This document shows positions 47,367-56,606 of a DNA stretch of 64,000 nt, piece by piece. This DNA is from 2-01-FULL-39-33 sp964361645 (lineage in GTDB: Bacteria; Patescibacteriota; Patescibacteriia; 2-01-FULL-39-33). Under the pieces are notes generated by a model. That model had not been told where the DNA came from and made no database searches. It saw only the letters and a program-made list of their open reading frames with translations. Location: NCBI GenBank assembly GCA_964361645.1, contig CAYIBK010000001.1, forward strand, positions 1-64,000, written 5' to 3'. How positions within the stretch are numbered: position 1 is the first letter of the stretch; each line of letters starts with the position of its first letter. The translations under genes were made by a program, and so were the position numbers.

Positions 47367-48089
47367 ATGACTACCGATCAAAAACCAAAGTTTAAGGAAG
47401 GTAAATTAAAATCCGGCATTGTTTATCCAGAGATTTTTCCCATTAACTCAAGTGAGACAGTTTTAAATGTCGGTTGCGGTGATGGCGTACAAGCCATTAC
47501 TTATAAAAATCATTTTCTAAAAATGGTGGGTGTTGATATAGACAGTGTCAGTTTAAAAACCGCTCGGGCAGTAGCCGATTATTATCAGATTGATAATTTG
47601 GAATTAATTGAAGCTAATGTGGAGCATATTCCAATTTTAGAACAATTCGATAAGGCTTTGGCCATTGACATTATTGAACATGTGATTAATCCCGATTTAT
47701 TAGTGCAAGAGATTTATAGACTTCTGAAAAATAATGGAGAGCTCTTGATAACTTTTCCTGCTATGCATGACAAATGGGAGCATTTTTTCCAATTTATCGG
47801 TAGAAAAATATTACGACATAAATCAAAAACTGTTTATAAGGAAGGCTGGGATCCTAGACAGCATCAGTATGATTATCAGCTCAAAAAATGGCTCTCTATT
47901 GTAGAAGACAATGGTTTTGTTTTAATTAGATCTAGAGCTAGTACTATGTTTCCACCACTGCATTATTTGGGTTTGCCACGATTTTGGTTTACCATCAAAT
48001 TCATCCATGCAATCGATAGATTTTTTTGTCAGTTGCCTGTTTTTAAAAATTACGGCCAAGCTCTAGTTTGTGTCTTTAAGAAAAAATAA
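47367..48089 (+). CDS. class I SAM-dependent methyltransferase
   Basis: 240 aa. SAM-binding VLNVGCGDGVQAI (residues about 31-43), acidic end of strand 2 (VGVDID), LIEANVEHIP and KALAIDIIEHVINPDLLVQEIYRLLKNNGELLITFP. The C-terminal part (HQYDYQLKKWLSIVEDNGF) is typical of methyltransferases in polysaccharide clusters, so a sugar or lipid-linked intermediate is the likely substrate. Confidence 0.85.
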   Translation: MTTDQKPKFKEGKLKSGIVYPEIFPINSSETVLNVGCGDGVQAITYKNHFLKMVGVDIDSVSLKTARAVADYYQIDNLELIEANVEHIPILEQFDKALAIDIIEHVINPDLLVQEIYRLLKNNGELLITFPAMHDKWEHFFQFIGRKILRHKSKTVYKEGWDPRQHQYDYQLKKWLSIVEDNGFVLIRSRASTMFPPLHYLGLPRFWFTIKFIHAIDRFFCQLPVFKNYGQALVCVFKKK

Positions 48090-48093
48090 ATTA

Positions 48094-49302
48094 ATGAAAA
48101 ATAACAAGGTGAATGGCGTAGCCAGAGAGGGTGGCCTGGGCCAAAAAATATTAATTGCCACTGGGATTTATCCGCCCGATATCGGAGGGCCGGCTACTAT
48201 TTTGAAAGCTTTAATTAATTCACTAGAGAATAATGGTTTTGATATTAAGCTGATAACTTATTCTAATGTGGCTAAACAGGAAGATGACGGTGATAAAATA
48301 TTTAGGATTAATAGGAAAAAATTATTTAATCAGTTGTCTTATTTTTTAAAGATGTATAAGCTGGCTACTTGGGCTGATTTGATTTATGTGACTGATACTT
48401 ACAGTGTGGGTTATTTTGCTTATCTGATTAAGAAAATTAATAGTAAAAAATATGTGGTGCGTTTTGTGGGCGACAGCGCTTGGGAAACGGCTGTAGGTAA
48501 TAATTGGACAACTGATTATATCGTGGATTTTCAAAATAAAAAATACAGCTCTAAAATTGAGAGATTAAAAAATAGAAGAAAAGGAATATTACTTGGAGCT
48601 GACAGAATAATTGCCGTTAGTAATTTTATTGGCAGTGTGGCACAGCAAATTGGGGCGGATAAAAATAAAATAAAAATAATTTATAATTCCATAGATTTTA
48701 TTGATAGTCATATCGATAAGCAAGAGGTGGAAAAGATCAGAAATAAGTTTGGAGCTGATGCCAAAATAATCACTACAGCTTGTCGTCTAACTTCTTGGAA
48801 GGGTGTAGACGGCATTATAAAAATAATGCCCCAGCTCAAAGAAAAATTCGGCCAAGTTGTTTTATTGGTTTTAGGAGATGGGCCGGAATTAGCTAATTTG
48901 AAAAATCTGGCTCAAGAATTAAAAGTAGAGGATAGTGTTGAATTTTTGGGAAGGGTTAAGCATGAAAAGGTGGCGAATTATTTTGCCTCTTCTGATTTAT
49001 TCATTTTAAATACCAATTACGAAGCCATGTCTCATACGCTACTAGAAGTGATGAGAGTTAAAACGCCGATTATCGCCACCACTTCAGGCGGAAATCCAGA
49101 GGTGATTGATGATCAAAAAACCGGTTGGCTTATTCCTTATAATAACCTGGAAGAATTGGAGTCAGCAGCTGTTAAAATATTGAGCGACAAAAATTTAGCT
49201 GATAATTTAACCGCTCAAGCCACAGAAAAATTAAAAATATTTGATTGGGAAAAAACTATTTCTCAAACAGTTAATCTTTTAAATGAAATTTATGGCCGTT
49301 AA
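48094..49302 (+). CDS. GT4 glycosyltransferase with repeat-derived N-terminus
   Basis: 402 aa from the ATG at 48094; an upstream GTG at 48070 overlaps the methyltransferase. Residues 2-18 (KNNKVNGVAREGGLGQK) are the same repeat peptide found at 44602. The enzyme proper then starts at ILIATGIYPPDIGGPATILKAL. C-terminal GT4 domain: TACRLTSWKGVDGIIKIM, VLGDGPELANL, FLGRVKHEKVANYFASSDLFILNTNYEAMSHTLLEVMRVKTPIIATTSGGNPEVI. Likely glycan-chain assembly in the cytoplasm. It overlaps the next gene by 20 bp. Confidence 0.85.
   Translation: MKNNKVNGVAREGGLGQKILIATGIYPPDIGGPATILKALINSLENNGFDIKLITYSNVAKQEDDGDKIFRINRKKLFNQLSYFLKMYKLATWADLIYVTDTYSVGYFAYLIKKINSKKYVVRFVGDSAWETAVGNNWTTDYIVDFQNKKYSSKIERLKNRRKGILLGADRIIAVSNFIGSVAQQIGADKNKIKIIYNSIDFIDSHIDKQEVEKIRNKFGADAKIITTACRLTSWKGVDGIIKIMPQLKEKFGQVVLLVLGDGPELANLKNLAQELKVEDSVEFLGRVKHEKVANYFASSDLFILNTNYEAMSHTLLEVMRVKTPIIATTSGGNPEVIDDQKTGWLIPYNNLEELESAAVKILSDKNLADNLTAQATEKLKIFDWEKTISQTVNLLNEIYGR
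48097..48147 (+). repeat. repeat element fused to a glycosyltransferase N-terminus
   Basis: Near-identical to the two ends of 44605-44696, without the internal palindromic stretch. Confidence 0.75.
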
Positions 49303-50740
49303 AACCCTACTTATCAATCCACCTTTTAATATCGCCAAAGAGAATTATGACAGCTCTATTTCTGTTGGTCTCTTAAGCATCGCTTCTTATCTAGACGGTT
49401 TAGGTGTGTTGGTGGAGATAATTGACGGCGCCAGACAGAAAGATTATTTAGAGAGGATTAAAAAAAGCATCATGGATTGTAAGTATGTCGGTTTATCAGT
49501 TATGACTACCCAAATTGCTAATGCTTTAGATATAAGTAAAATTATCAAAGAAATGAATCCACATTGCCAAGTTGTTTGGGGTGGATCGCACCCGACTTTT
49601 TTTATCGATCAAACCATCAATCACCCTTTAGTGGATATAGTTTGTTTTGGAGAAGGCGAGATGACTTTTTATGAATTAGTTTCAGGGCGGGAATTATCAC
49701 AGATAAATGGTATTGTCTATAAGAAAGAAGGTGAAATTATAAAAAATCCTCCTCGGGAATTGCATGATCCAAAATCAACTAAATTATTCAATTGGGATTT
49801 AGTCTCCATGGAAATATTAAATAAATTAGCCTTAATTCCTTCATTAACTTCCAGAGGATGTCCTTATCGTTGCACTTTTTGCATCAATGCCATTGCTAAA
49901 AATCGTTGGCGGGCCAGGACGGCTGATCAAGTTTTAGAGGATCTGGCGATCATAAAAAGCAAGGATTATTTTTCTGGCAAGTCGTTAAGGTTTTGGGATG
50001 AAAACTTTTTTGTGGATATGAGTCGCGCTAAAAGCATTGTCAGTGGCATGATAGAGAAAAACCTGATTATTTCTTGGGAGACAACTGTTCGAGCCGATTA
50101 TGTAAGAGAGGGGATGATTGACGATGATTTTATGTCTCAATTGAAGAAATCCGGCTGTTATCTTTTATCTTTTGGCGCGGAATCTGGCAGTCCGATAATT
50201 TTAAAGAAAATTAAGAAAGATATTAGTCCGGATCAAATTGTTAATTCGGCTAGGATGTGTTTGAAATATGGCATTATTCCGCAGTATTCATTTATGATTG
50301 GTTTGCCAGGAGAAACAAAAATTGACATGTTGTTAACTTTAAAAGTCATTGATCGATTGGTAAAGTTAAGTGATAAAGTGCAGATTTTAGGGCCACAAGC
50401 CTTCCGTCCTTATCCTGGCTCGGAATTATATCAGGAATGTCTGGCTTCTGGCTGGCAGGCGCCGCAATCTTTGGACGAATGGGCCAATTTGGTACAGAAT
50501 GAATTGAGTTATTTAACTGTTCAGAATTTTCCTTGGGTGAAATATAAAGATTTTGTGGAATCAATGGAAGCTTATGTTAGGTTTGGAGCTATGAGTTTGA
50601 AAAGCGCTATGGGCTCAAGTGTTAAAGCGCAAAGATTTTTAAAGTTGATTTTTGTTTTAGTTTGTGAATTTCGCTGGAAACTTAAATTTTTTTATTTTCC
50701 CTTTGAATATAAATTAGCTAAAAAATTTGTTATTAAATAA
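49283..50740 (+). CDS. cobalamin-binding-domain radical SAM protein (1)
   Basis: 485 aa. N-terminal Rossmann-like domain of the B12-binding type (LLINPPFN, VEIIDGA, YVGLSVMTTQIANALDISKIIKE, VVWGGSHPTFF), then radical SAM with C193, C197, C200 (GCPYRCTFC), EESG-like FGAESGS and SFMIGLPGETKIDM. No DXHXXG cobalamin motif is seen, so cofactor binding is uncertain. Family members methylate or rearrange unactivated carbons in lipids, sugars and antibiotics. Context suggests a lipid carrier or sugar modification. Overlaps its neighbours on both sides of the operon. Confidence 0.8.
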   Translation: MKFMAVKTLLINPPFNIAKENYDSSISVGLLSIASYLDGLGVLVEIIDGARQKDYLERIKKSIMDCKYVGLSVMTTQIANALDISKIIKEMNPHCQVVWGGSHPTFFIDQTINHPLVDIVCFGEGEMTFYELVSGRELSQINGIVYKKEGEIIKNPPRELHDPKSTKLFNWDLVSMEILNKLALIPSLTSRGCPYRCTFCINAIAKNRWRARTADQVLEDLAIIKSKDYFSGKSLRFWDENFFVDMSRAKSIVSGMIEKNLIISWETTVRADYVREGMIDDDFMSQLKKSGCYLLSFGAESGSPIILKKIKKDISPDQIVNSARMCLKYGIIPQYSFMIGLPGETKIDMLLTLKVIDRLVKLSDKVQILGPQAFRPYPGSELYQECLASGWQAPQSLDEWANLVQNELSYLTVQNFPWVKYKDFVESMEAYVRFGAMSLKSAMGSSVKAQRFLKLIFVLVCEFRWKLKFFYFPFEYKLAKKFVIK

Positions 50741-51841
50741 ATGAAAGTATTAATAATATCAATTGATAAGGGTTTGTTGGGAGGTGACCAACTGGGGGAT
50801 GTTATAGAACGCCACAAAAAATATGGTCAGTTTTGTAATTGTTTGGATATTATTGTTTTGTCTAAAAAGGGTTTTGCCAAATATCAAATATCTGATAAGG
50901 TGACGGCTTACCCCACTAATTCATATTGCAAATTAAAATATGGTTGTGATGCTTATAATCTAGGTAAAAAACTTTTTAAAGAAAACGGATACGATTTAAT
51001 TATTACCCAAACACCTTTTATTGATGGTTTAATCGGCTTATGTTTAAAAAATAAATTTAAGTCAAAATTATTAGTTCATTTCCATGGTGATTTTTGGAAA
51101 AATAACAAGTGGTTGCAAGAAAGCATTTTTAATTATCTTTTGTTACCATTGTCAAAATTAGTAGTTAAATACGCCGATGCTATTAGAGTTATGAGTAATG
51201 GCCAAAGGGAAAAAATAACTAAATCGGGGATTAGTGATAAAAAAGTTAGGGTTATTTCTACCCCAGTTAATCTAAATAAGTATCTTAGTATTGATTATAA
51301 AGTTGATGGTAAAAATATCTTGCATATTGGCCGAGACGATGGGGTTAAGGATTATAATACTTTAGTTAAAGCTTTTAAAATAGTTAAAGATAAAATTAGT
51401 GATGTTAATTTTATTCAAGCTGGGGCTAATAGCGAAATTAAAAAAGCCATGGCTAAAAATAATTTTTTTGATATTGAGATCAAGGGCAGATTAAAACATA
51501 ACGAGCTAACTGACTTGTATGATAATATCAATTTTCTAGTTTTATCATCAACTTCGGAAAGTTTCGGCAAAGTCTTAGTGGAGGCTAATGCTTCTGGTTT
51601 GCCGGTTGTTTCTACTGCTACTACTGGCGCTAAAGAAATTATTGATGAGGGCAAAAACGGTTTTCTAGTTCCCATTGGCAGTTATCAGAAATTAGCGGAA
51701 AAAATTATTTGGTTACTAGAAAATAAAGATGAAGCCAAAAAAATGGGTGATTATGGCCGTGAGATGGTTAAAGAAAGATATGGCGATAATGTAAGTAAAA
51801 TAATTAGTTTTTGGAAAGATATAATTAATAATAATCTTTAA
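50741..51841 (+). CDS. GT4 glycosyltransferase
   Basis: 366 aa. LIISIDKGLLGGDQLGDV at the start, LLVHFHGDFWKNN, AIRVMSNGQREKI, HIGRDDGVKDYNTLVKAFKIV, IKGRLKHNELTDLYDNINFLVLSSTSESFGKVLVEANASGLPVVSTATTGAKEII. The ESFGKVLVEA segment contains the conserved glutamate pair of GT4. It starts immediately after the stop of the radical SAM gene. Confidence 0.88.
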   Translation: MKVLIISIDKGLLGGDQLGDVIERHKKYGQFCNCLDIIVLSKKGFAKYQISDKVTAYPTNSYCKLKYGCDAYNLGKKLFKENGYDLIITQTPFIDGLIGLCLKNKFKSKLLVHFHGDFWKNNKWLQESIFNYLLLPLSKLVVKYADAIRVMSNGQREKITKSGISDKKVRVISTPVNLNKYLSIDYKVDGKNILHIGRDDGVKDYNTLVKAFKIVKDKISDVNFIQAGANSEIKKAMAKNNFFDIEIKGRLKHNELTDLYDNINFLVLSSTSESFGKVLVEANASGLPVVSTATTGAKEIIDEGKNGFLVPIGSYQKLAEKIIWLLENKDEAKKMGDYGREMVKERYGDNVSKIISFWKDIINNNL

Positions 51842-51845
51842 TTTT

Positions 51846-52550
51846 ATGAGAATCGGGATGGTCATACCAGCTTATAATGAAGAACAACATATAGAAAATG
51901 TGGTTAAGGGTGTAAAAAATGTTTCTTTGATTGACACTGTTTATGTGGTTGATGATGGTTCTAATGATAAAACAGTTGAATTGGCCCAAAAAGCCGGGGC
52001 TGTAGTTATCAAGCATGAAACAAATATGGGTGTGGGCGCTGGTATTAGAGATGGTTTTATTAAAGCCAAAGCTGACGGCATGGAAATTATCGCAGTGATG
52101 GGTGGCGATGATCAAGATCCGCCAGAACAAATTCCTAGAGTAGTAGAGCCGATTATAAGCGGCGACTACGATTTGGTGCAGGGATCAAGATGGCTTAAAG
52201 GTGGGGAGGTTGAAAATATTCCACTTTTTAGGAGGATTACTACTAGGGCTTATGGTATTTTTATCAGACTATTTACCGGTTTTCCCTTTACTGATGGTAC
52301 CAATGGTTTTAGGGCTGTTAGAACATCCTTTCTTGATAAAGTTGATCTTAATCAGGAGTGGTTGAATCATTATGAATTAGAGCCATATTTACTTTGCCAA
52401 GCTGTTAGAATAAATAAGTCACGAGTTAAAGAAGTGCCAGTAACTAAGCGTTATTTTAAGGAAAAGGGGTACACTAAAATGGTACCACTACGTGATTGGT
52501 GGCGTATTTCCAAGCCGGTGATTTATTTGAGATTGGGGATTAAGAAATAA
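51846..52550 (+). CDS. GT2 glycosyltransferase (dolichol-phosphate mannosyltransferase-like)
   Basis: 234 aa, GT-A fold: IGMVIPAYNEEQHIENVV, VDDGSNDKT, GGDDQDPPEQIPRVV (DXD-type), YDLVQGSRWLKGGEVENIPLFRR, FTDGTNGFRA. No C-terminal membrane helix, so it probably acts at the inner face of the membrane and makes a polyprenyl-phosphate sugar for the GT-C enzymes of this locus. It is the last gene before a bidirectional terminator. Confidence 0.88.
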   Translation: MRIGMVIPAYNEEQHIENVVKGVKNVSLIDTVYVVDDGSNDKTVELAQKAGAVVIKHETNMGVGAGIRDGFIKAKADGMEIIAVMGGDDQDPPEQIPRVVEPIISGDYDLVQGSRWLKGGEVENIPLFRRITTRAYGIFIRLFTGFPFTDGTNGFRAVRTSFLDKVDLNQEWLNHYELEPYLLCQAVRINKSRVKEVPVTKRYFKEKGYTKMVPLRDWWRISKPVIYLRLGIKK

Positions 52551-52555
52551 TTTTT

Positions 52556-52581
52556 TAATAAAAAACAAGATGATCATCACC
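52556..52581. terminator. bidirectional terminator between convergent genes
   Basis: AAAAACAAG / CTTGTTTTT around the self-complementary GATGATCATC core. It serves the plus-strand GT2 gene and the minus-strand wbpD-like gene. Confidence 0.7.
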
Positions 52582-52602
52582 TTGTTTTTTTGTTTGAATA
52601 TT

Positions 52603-53082
52603 TTAAGGATTGATTATCTTAGCTGGCACGCCAACTACAGTGGCTCCATTTGGCACATCCTTGGTTACTACCGCTCCAGCGCCAATAGTGGCATTTTCGC
52701 CAATAGTTACTCCACCCATAATAACCGCCCCACTGCCAATAGTAGCACCTCTTTTTACCAAAACTGGAGAAAGAGTCCAAGTCTTATTTAAAGTTTTTTC
52801 CATATTAGGATGTTTATCATTGATAAACATCACGCCGTGTCCGACAAAAACTTCATCCTCAATTGTTACGCTGCTGCAAATGAAGGTATGTGATTGGATG
52901 CGACATCTTTTCCCAATCTTAACATTGCGTTGTATCTCTACGAAAGTGCCGATTTGCGTCTCATTATCTATTTCACATTCGTATAAATTGACAAAATCAT
53001 ATATCCTAACATTTTCTCCAACTAAAACATCGCGAATATTTCTTTTGGGATCGCTAATGTTTAATTTTTCTTTTTCTGTCAT
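52603..53082 (-). CDS. left-handed beta-helix N-acetyltransferase, WbpD-like
   Basis: 159 aa hexapeptide-repeat acyltransferase: VGENVRIYDFVNLYECEIDNETQIGTFVEIQRNVKIGKRCRIQSHTFICSSVTIED, then FINDKHPNME, GATIGSGAVIMGGVTIGENATIGAGAVVTKDVPNGATVVGVPAKII. It acetylates the 3-amino group of UDP-2-acetamido-3-amino-glucuronate in the WbpD pathway. The assignment is supported by the WbpE-WbpB fusion encoded 24 bp upstream. The usual histidine is in FINDKHP. Confidence 0.85.
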   Translation of the reverse strand: MTEKEKLNISDPKRNIRDVLVGENVRIYDFVNLYECEIDNETQIGTFVEIQRNVKIGKRCRIQSHTFICSSVTIEDEVFVGHGVMFINDKHPNMEKTLNKTWTLSPVLVKRGATIGSGAVIMGGVTIGENATIGAGAVVTKDVPNGATVVGVPAKIINP

Positions 53083-53106
53083 AATTAATCTCCTTTTAAA
53101 AGAACC

Positions 53107-55284
53107 TCATGATAAAGTTATTAACTGAGAATTATTATCCAATGATTCTTGCAGAGCTGATAATACTTTAACAACTATTAAACCATTAAATCCGTCAGTT
53201 AATGGTTGTTTATTATTAATAACACAATCAATAAAATGATTTATCTCTTCCTTTAGTGGTTCTCTTTGGTCTATGGATGGAATAGAAATATCGCCATTGT
53301 TAATATTAATTTGATATTCGCCGAAAGTTACATCCCTAGTATTTTCTAAAACACTAGCATTCTTATTGAAAATTTTTATTTTTTCTGATTGATTGACATC
53401 ATCAAATAAAATCATTTTTTGAGCTCCAACAATAGTCATATCTCTGATTTTAATCGGATCAATCCAACTAAAAACCATATTAGCTATAATATTATCAGGA
53501 AATTTTAGACTCACTGAAACCACATCATACATGCCTGGCTTGCCATTTTGTAAGAATGTCTCGCCTGAGGCGACCACAGATATTGGCATTTTATTTATAA
53601 AATACAAAACCATAGAAATATCATGCGGCGCCAAATCCCACATTACATTAATATCTTGTCTAATAGGGCCCAGATTTCGGCGTTGGAAATGTAAGTGTCG
53701 CAATTTTCCAATTTGTCCCTCATCAATAATTTTTTTAATATAATTAACCGCCGGGTTGAAAAGGAAAATATGTCCCACCATTAATTTAACTCCATTAGCT
53801 TGGGCTAAATCAACTAGTTCCTTGGCTTCTTCCACTTTATAGCACATAGGTTTTTCTACAAAGACATGCTTTTTGGCTAAAATCGCTTCTTTGACAATCT
53901 GGTAATGAGTCTTGGTGGGAGTAGCCACAATCACCGCATCAATACTTTGGTCTCTTAAGATATCATGGTAATCGCTAGTGGCAATAACTTGCGGATATTT
54001 TTCTTTTATTTTTTTTAGATTTACTTCGCTTAAATCAGCGCCATATTTTAGATGGCCGTTTTTAGATTCATTAATATCTCTGGCAAAATTTGGGCCCCAA
54101 TAGCCATAACCAATCAAGCCAAAATTAATTGATTCTTTTTTGTTAACCGGATTGAATTGGAAATTATTATTGAATTGTTCTGTTTGATAGAATTTTTTAA
54201 TCAAATCAGATACTGTTTCAATTTGTTCCAGACTTAGCTCGGCAAACATAGGCAAAGAGATTATTTCTTGTGAGAGTTGTTCGGTTAGTTTAAAATCAGT
54301 TTTATTTAATTTAAGATCTGTGTAAGCTCCCAAAGAATAAATAGGAATAGGATAATGAATACCAGCCTGGACGCCATTATCATTTATGTATTTTAAAAGC
54401 TCGTCTCTTTTTTGAGCTCTAATAACATATAAATGAAAAACATGGCGGTTTGATTCCTCAGGAATTCGGGGCAGGATTATTTCTTTTATATCCGACAGTT
54501 TTTGGTTGTATAATCTGGCATTATTTAATCGCTTATTATTCCAGTCGGGCAAATATTTAAGTTTGACATTTAAAATAGCTGCTTGGATGGTATCCATCCG
54601 ATTATTATAACCGATAATATCATGATGATATTTTACTTTAGAGCCATAATTTCTCAGCATTTTTACTTTTTCATAAATAGCTTCATCGGAAGTGACCACA
54701 GCGCCGGCATCGCCATAGGCACCCAAGTTTTTTCCAGGGTAAAAAGAAAAACAACCAATATCTCCATATGAGCCGGCTGGTTTATTTTTCCAGGTAGCAC
54801 CATGGGCTTGGCAGGCGTCTTCGACTACTTTCAAATTATGTTTATTCGCTATGGATATTAATTTTTCCATATCCACCATGCGCCCGTATAAATGAACAGG
54901 AATAATAACTTTGGTTTTAGCGGTTATTTTAGACTCTAATTTATCCAAATCAAGGTTGAATGTTATATGGTCAACATCGGCTAAAACTGGCGTGGCTCCG
55001 GTTTGGGAAACGGCAATGGCAGTCGCTATGAAAGTATTGGCTGGTATAATAACCTCATCTTTTGAGCTTATATCTAAAGCCTTCAAGGCTAGGCACAGGG
55101 CATCAGTGCCAGATGAAACGCCGACGCAGTATTTAGAATTGCAAAAACTGGCAAAATCTTCCTCAAACTTAGTCACTGGTTCGCCCAAGATAAAATTGGT
55201 TTTTTCTAAAACTCCGGATACAGCCTCGCTAATTTCGTTTTTTAGCGATTGGTATTGGGTTTTTAAGTCGACAAATGGAATCAT
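53107..55284 (-). CDS. fused DegT-type aminotransferase (WbpE-like) and Gfo/Idh/MocA oxidoreductase (WbpB-like)
   Basis: 725 aa. Residues 1 to about 370 are a PLP aminotransferase: FVDLKTQYQSLKNEI, SSGTDALCLAL, DACQAHGATW, SFYPGKNLGAYGDAG with the PLP lysine K185. Residues about 386-725 are an NAD-dependent oxidoreductase: INFGLIGYGYWGPNFARDI, VIVATPTKTHYQIVKEAI and EKPMC with K478, then DVMWDLAPHDISMVL. In other bacteria these are two proteins: WbpB oxidises C3 of UDP-GlcNAc-uronate and WbpE transaminates it. Here one polypeptide could do both in turn, WbpD (next gene) finishing UDP-diacetamido-glucuronate. There is no stop or frameshift at the junction; a roughly 15-residue linker joins the parts. 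Confidence 0.9.
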   Translation of the reverse strand: MIPFVDLKTQYQSLKNEISEAVSGVLEKTNFILGEPVTKFEEDFASFCNSKYCVGVSSGTDALCLALKALDISSKDEVIIPANTFIATAIAVSQTGATPVLADVDHITFNLDLDKLESKITAKTKVIIPVHLYGRMVDMEKLISIANKHNLKVVEDACQAHGATWKNKPAGSYGDIGCFSFYPGKNLGAYGDAGAVVTSDEAIYEKVKMLRNYGSKVKYHHDIIGYNNRMDTIQAAILNVKLKYLPDWNNKRLNNARLYNQKLSDIKEIILPRIPEESNRHVFHLYVIRAQKRDELLKYINDNGVQAGIHYPIPIYSLGAYTDLKLNKTDFKLTEQLSQEIISLPMFAELSLEQIETVSDLIKKFYQTEQFNNNFQFNPVNKKESINFGLIGYGYWGPNFARDINESKNGHLKYGADLSEVNLKKIKEKYPQVIATSDYHDILRDQSIDAVIVATPTKTHYQIVKEAILAKKHVFVEKPMCYKVEEAKELVDLAQANGVKLMVGHIFLFNPAVNYIKKIIDEGQIGKLRHLHFQRRNLGPIRQDINVMWDLAPHDISMVLYFINKMPISVVASGETFLQNGKPGMYDVVSVSLKFPDNIIANMVFSWIDPIKIRDMTIVGAQKMILFDDVNQSEKIKIFNKNASVLENTRDVTFGEYQININNGDISIPSIDQREPLKEEINHFIDCVINNKQPLTDGFNGLIVVKVLSALQESLDNNSQLITLS

Positions 55285-55338
55285 ATAAATGGTTGAATTT
55301 ATCTTAATTTACTGGTAGTATTAAGTGGTAGTTATGAT

Positions 55339-55358
55339 TTATTTTACTTGTAAAATAA
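55339..55358. promoter_or_regulatory. 20-bp inverted repeat in a divergent intergenic region
   Basis: TTATTTTAC / GTAAAATAA with a 2-nt centre, between the WbpE-WbpB gene and the plus-strand GT-C gene. Position and symmetry suit an operator. Confidence 0.45.
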
Positions 55359-55464
55359 GCCGAATATTTATTTATTTTTTAACTCGCTTATCTTACCATA
55401 TCATTATTGCAAAATCAATAGGTGATAAATAACTAAAAATTTTGGTAAATTTTAAGCTCAATCT

Positions 55465-56601
55465 ATGACCATAAATTATTCAAAAATAATCAAATCATTT
55501 TATTTTTGGCTTTTTATCCTAGCTTTGGCCAATTTACTCTTGGCTTTTTTCTTTGTCCGCTATCCCCTGCAATTAAATGGCGATGCCCCATCTTATTTGG
55601 GAGCTATGAAGATTATTCAAGGTCAGGATTATGATCACAATCTTTATGGTGATGAAACAGAAAAAATGCTAAAAACCAGGATTCTGACCACTCCATTAAT
55701 GCTTTATGCTTCTATTTTTACAGGTCAATTTGTGGGTGGCGAGTATAGTGGTATGTTTTTTATTAATTTGTTTTTTTATTTTTTAATTATTTGGGTTTTT
55801 TATGAATTAGTTAAAAATATTTATCAAAGTAATAAAATAGCTTTAATGGCCAGTGTTTTATTTTTTACTAATTATTGTTTGATTAATTACGGACCCACCT
55901 ATCGCACCGATATCGGTGGTTGGTTCTTTTTTATTTTAACTGTTTTATTAGCTGTTAATTATTTTAAAACCAGTCAAAAAAAGTTTTTTTATCTAGCTAT
56001 ATTGTCTTCATCAATTGGTGTTTTATTTAAAGAGTATGGTGCCCTAGGTTTAATTACTTTAAGTGTTTTAATTTTGTTTTTACCATTAAATTTGTGGCAG
56101 AAAATAAAAGAATTAATTAAGACAGCCGTTTTATTTTTGATTATTCCTATTTTATATTATATTTTTGTTTATTTAAATTTTGGCTTTTCTTACATTGACA
56201 GGTATTTGTATGCGGTTGATGCCACAATTTTAAATACGGCTGATCCGGGTATTAATTGGAGCATTTTTTTGCTGATCAAGGTTTTAGGTTGGTTGTTTTT
56301 GGCTGGTTGGCCGATTTTTCTTTATGGTTTATATCAGGAATATCAAAATCGTAATATTCAAAGAATTAAAATTTTATTAGCTCTTTTGCCGTCTTCAATT
56401 GCTTTTTTAGCTTGGCCTGGCCTTACTCAGAGAATTGCTTTTATTTTTGTGCCGCTTCTGGCTATGATTAGTGCGTATGGTTTATCAAAATTAAAAAATA
56501 AATATGTCATAATCTTGATTCTAATAATTTATACCATAATTAATTATTTAATTAGAAATACTTCTTTATCATGGGATTTATTAAAGATAATTAATTTTTA
56601 A
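55465..56601 (+). CDS. polytopic GT-C type membrane protein
   Basis: 378 aa, about ten TM helices. RYPLQLNGDAPSYLGAMKI in the first outer loop has the acidic (D) position typical of GT-C enzymes that use polyprenyl-phosphate sugars. TNYCLINYGPTYRTDIGGW follows the next loop. The catalytic role is inferred from this architecture and the adjacent GT2 enzymes. First of a seven-gene co-directional run to the end of the window. Confidence 0.7.
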   Translation: MTINYSKIIKSFYFWLFILALANLLLAFFFVRYPLQLNGDAPSYLGAMKIIQGQDYDHNLYGDETEKMLKTRILTTPLMLYASIFTGQFVGGEYSGMFFINLFFYFLIIWVFYELVKNIYQSNKIALMASVLFFTNYCLINYGPTYRTDIGGWFFFILTVLLAVNYFKTSQKKFFYLAILSSSIGVLFKEYGALGLITLSVLILFLPLNLWQKIKELIKTAVLFLIIPILYYIFVYLNFGFSYIDRYLYAVDATILNTADPGINWSIFLLIKVLGWLFLAGWPIFLYGLYQEYQNRNIQRIKILLALLPSSIAFLAWPGLTQRIAFIFVPLLAMISAYGLSKLKNKYVIILILIIYTIINYLIRNTSLSWDLLKIINF

Positions 56602-56606
56602 TAATT

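Noticed and set aside
52570..53128. Plus-strand ORFs opposite the wbpD-like gene
   Set aside because: They are the antisense of hexapeptide repeats with regular codon patterns; the minus frame has clear family motifs.
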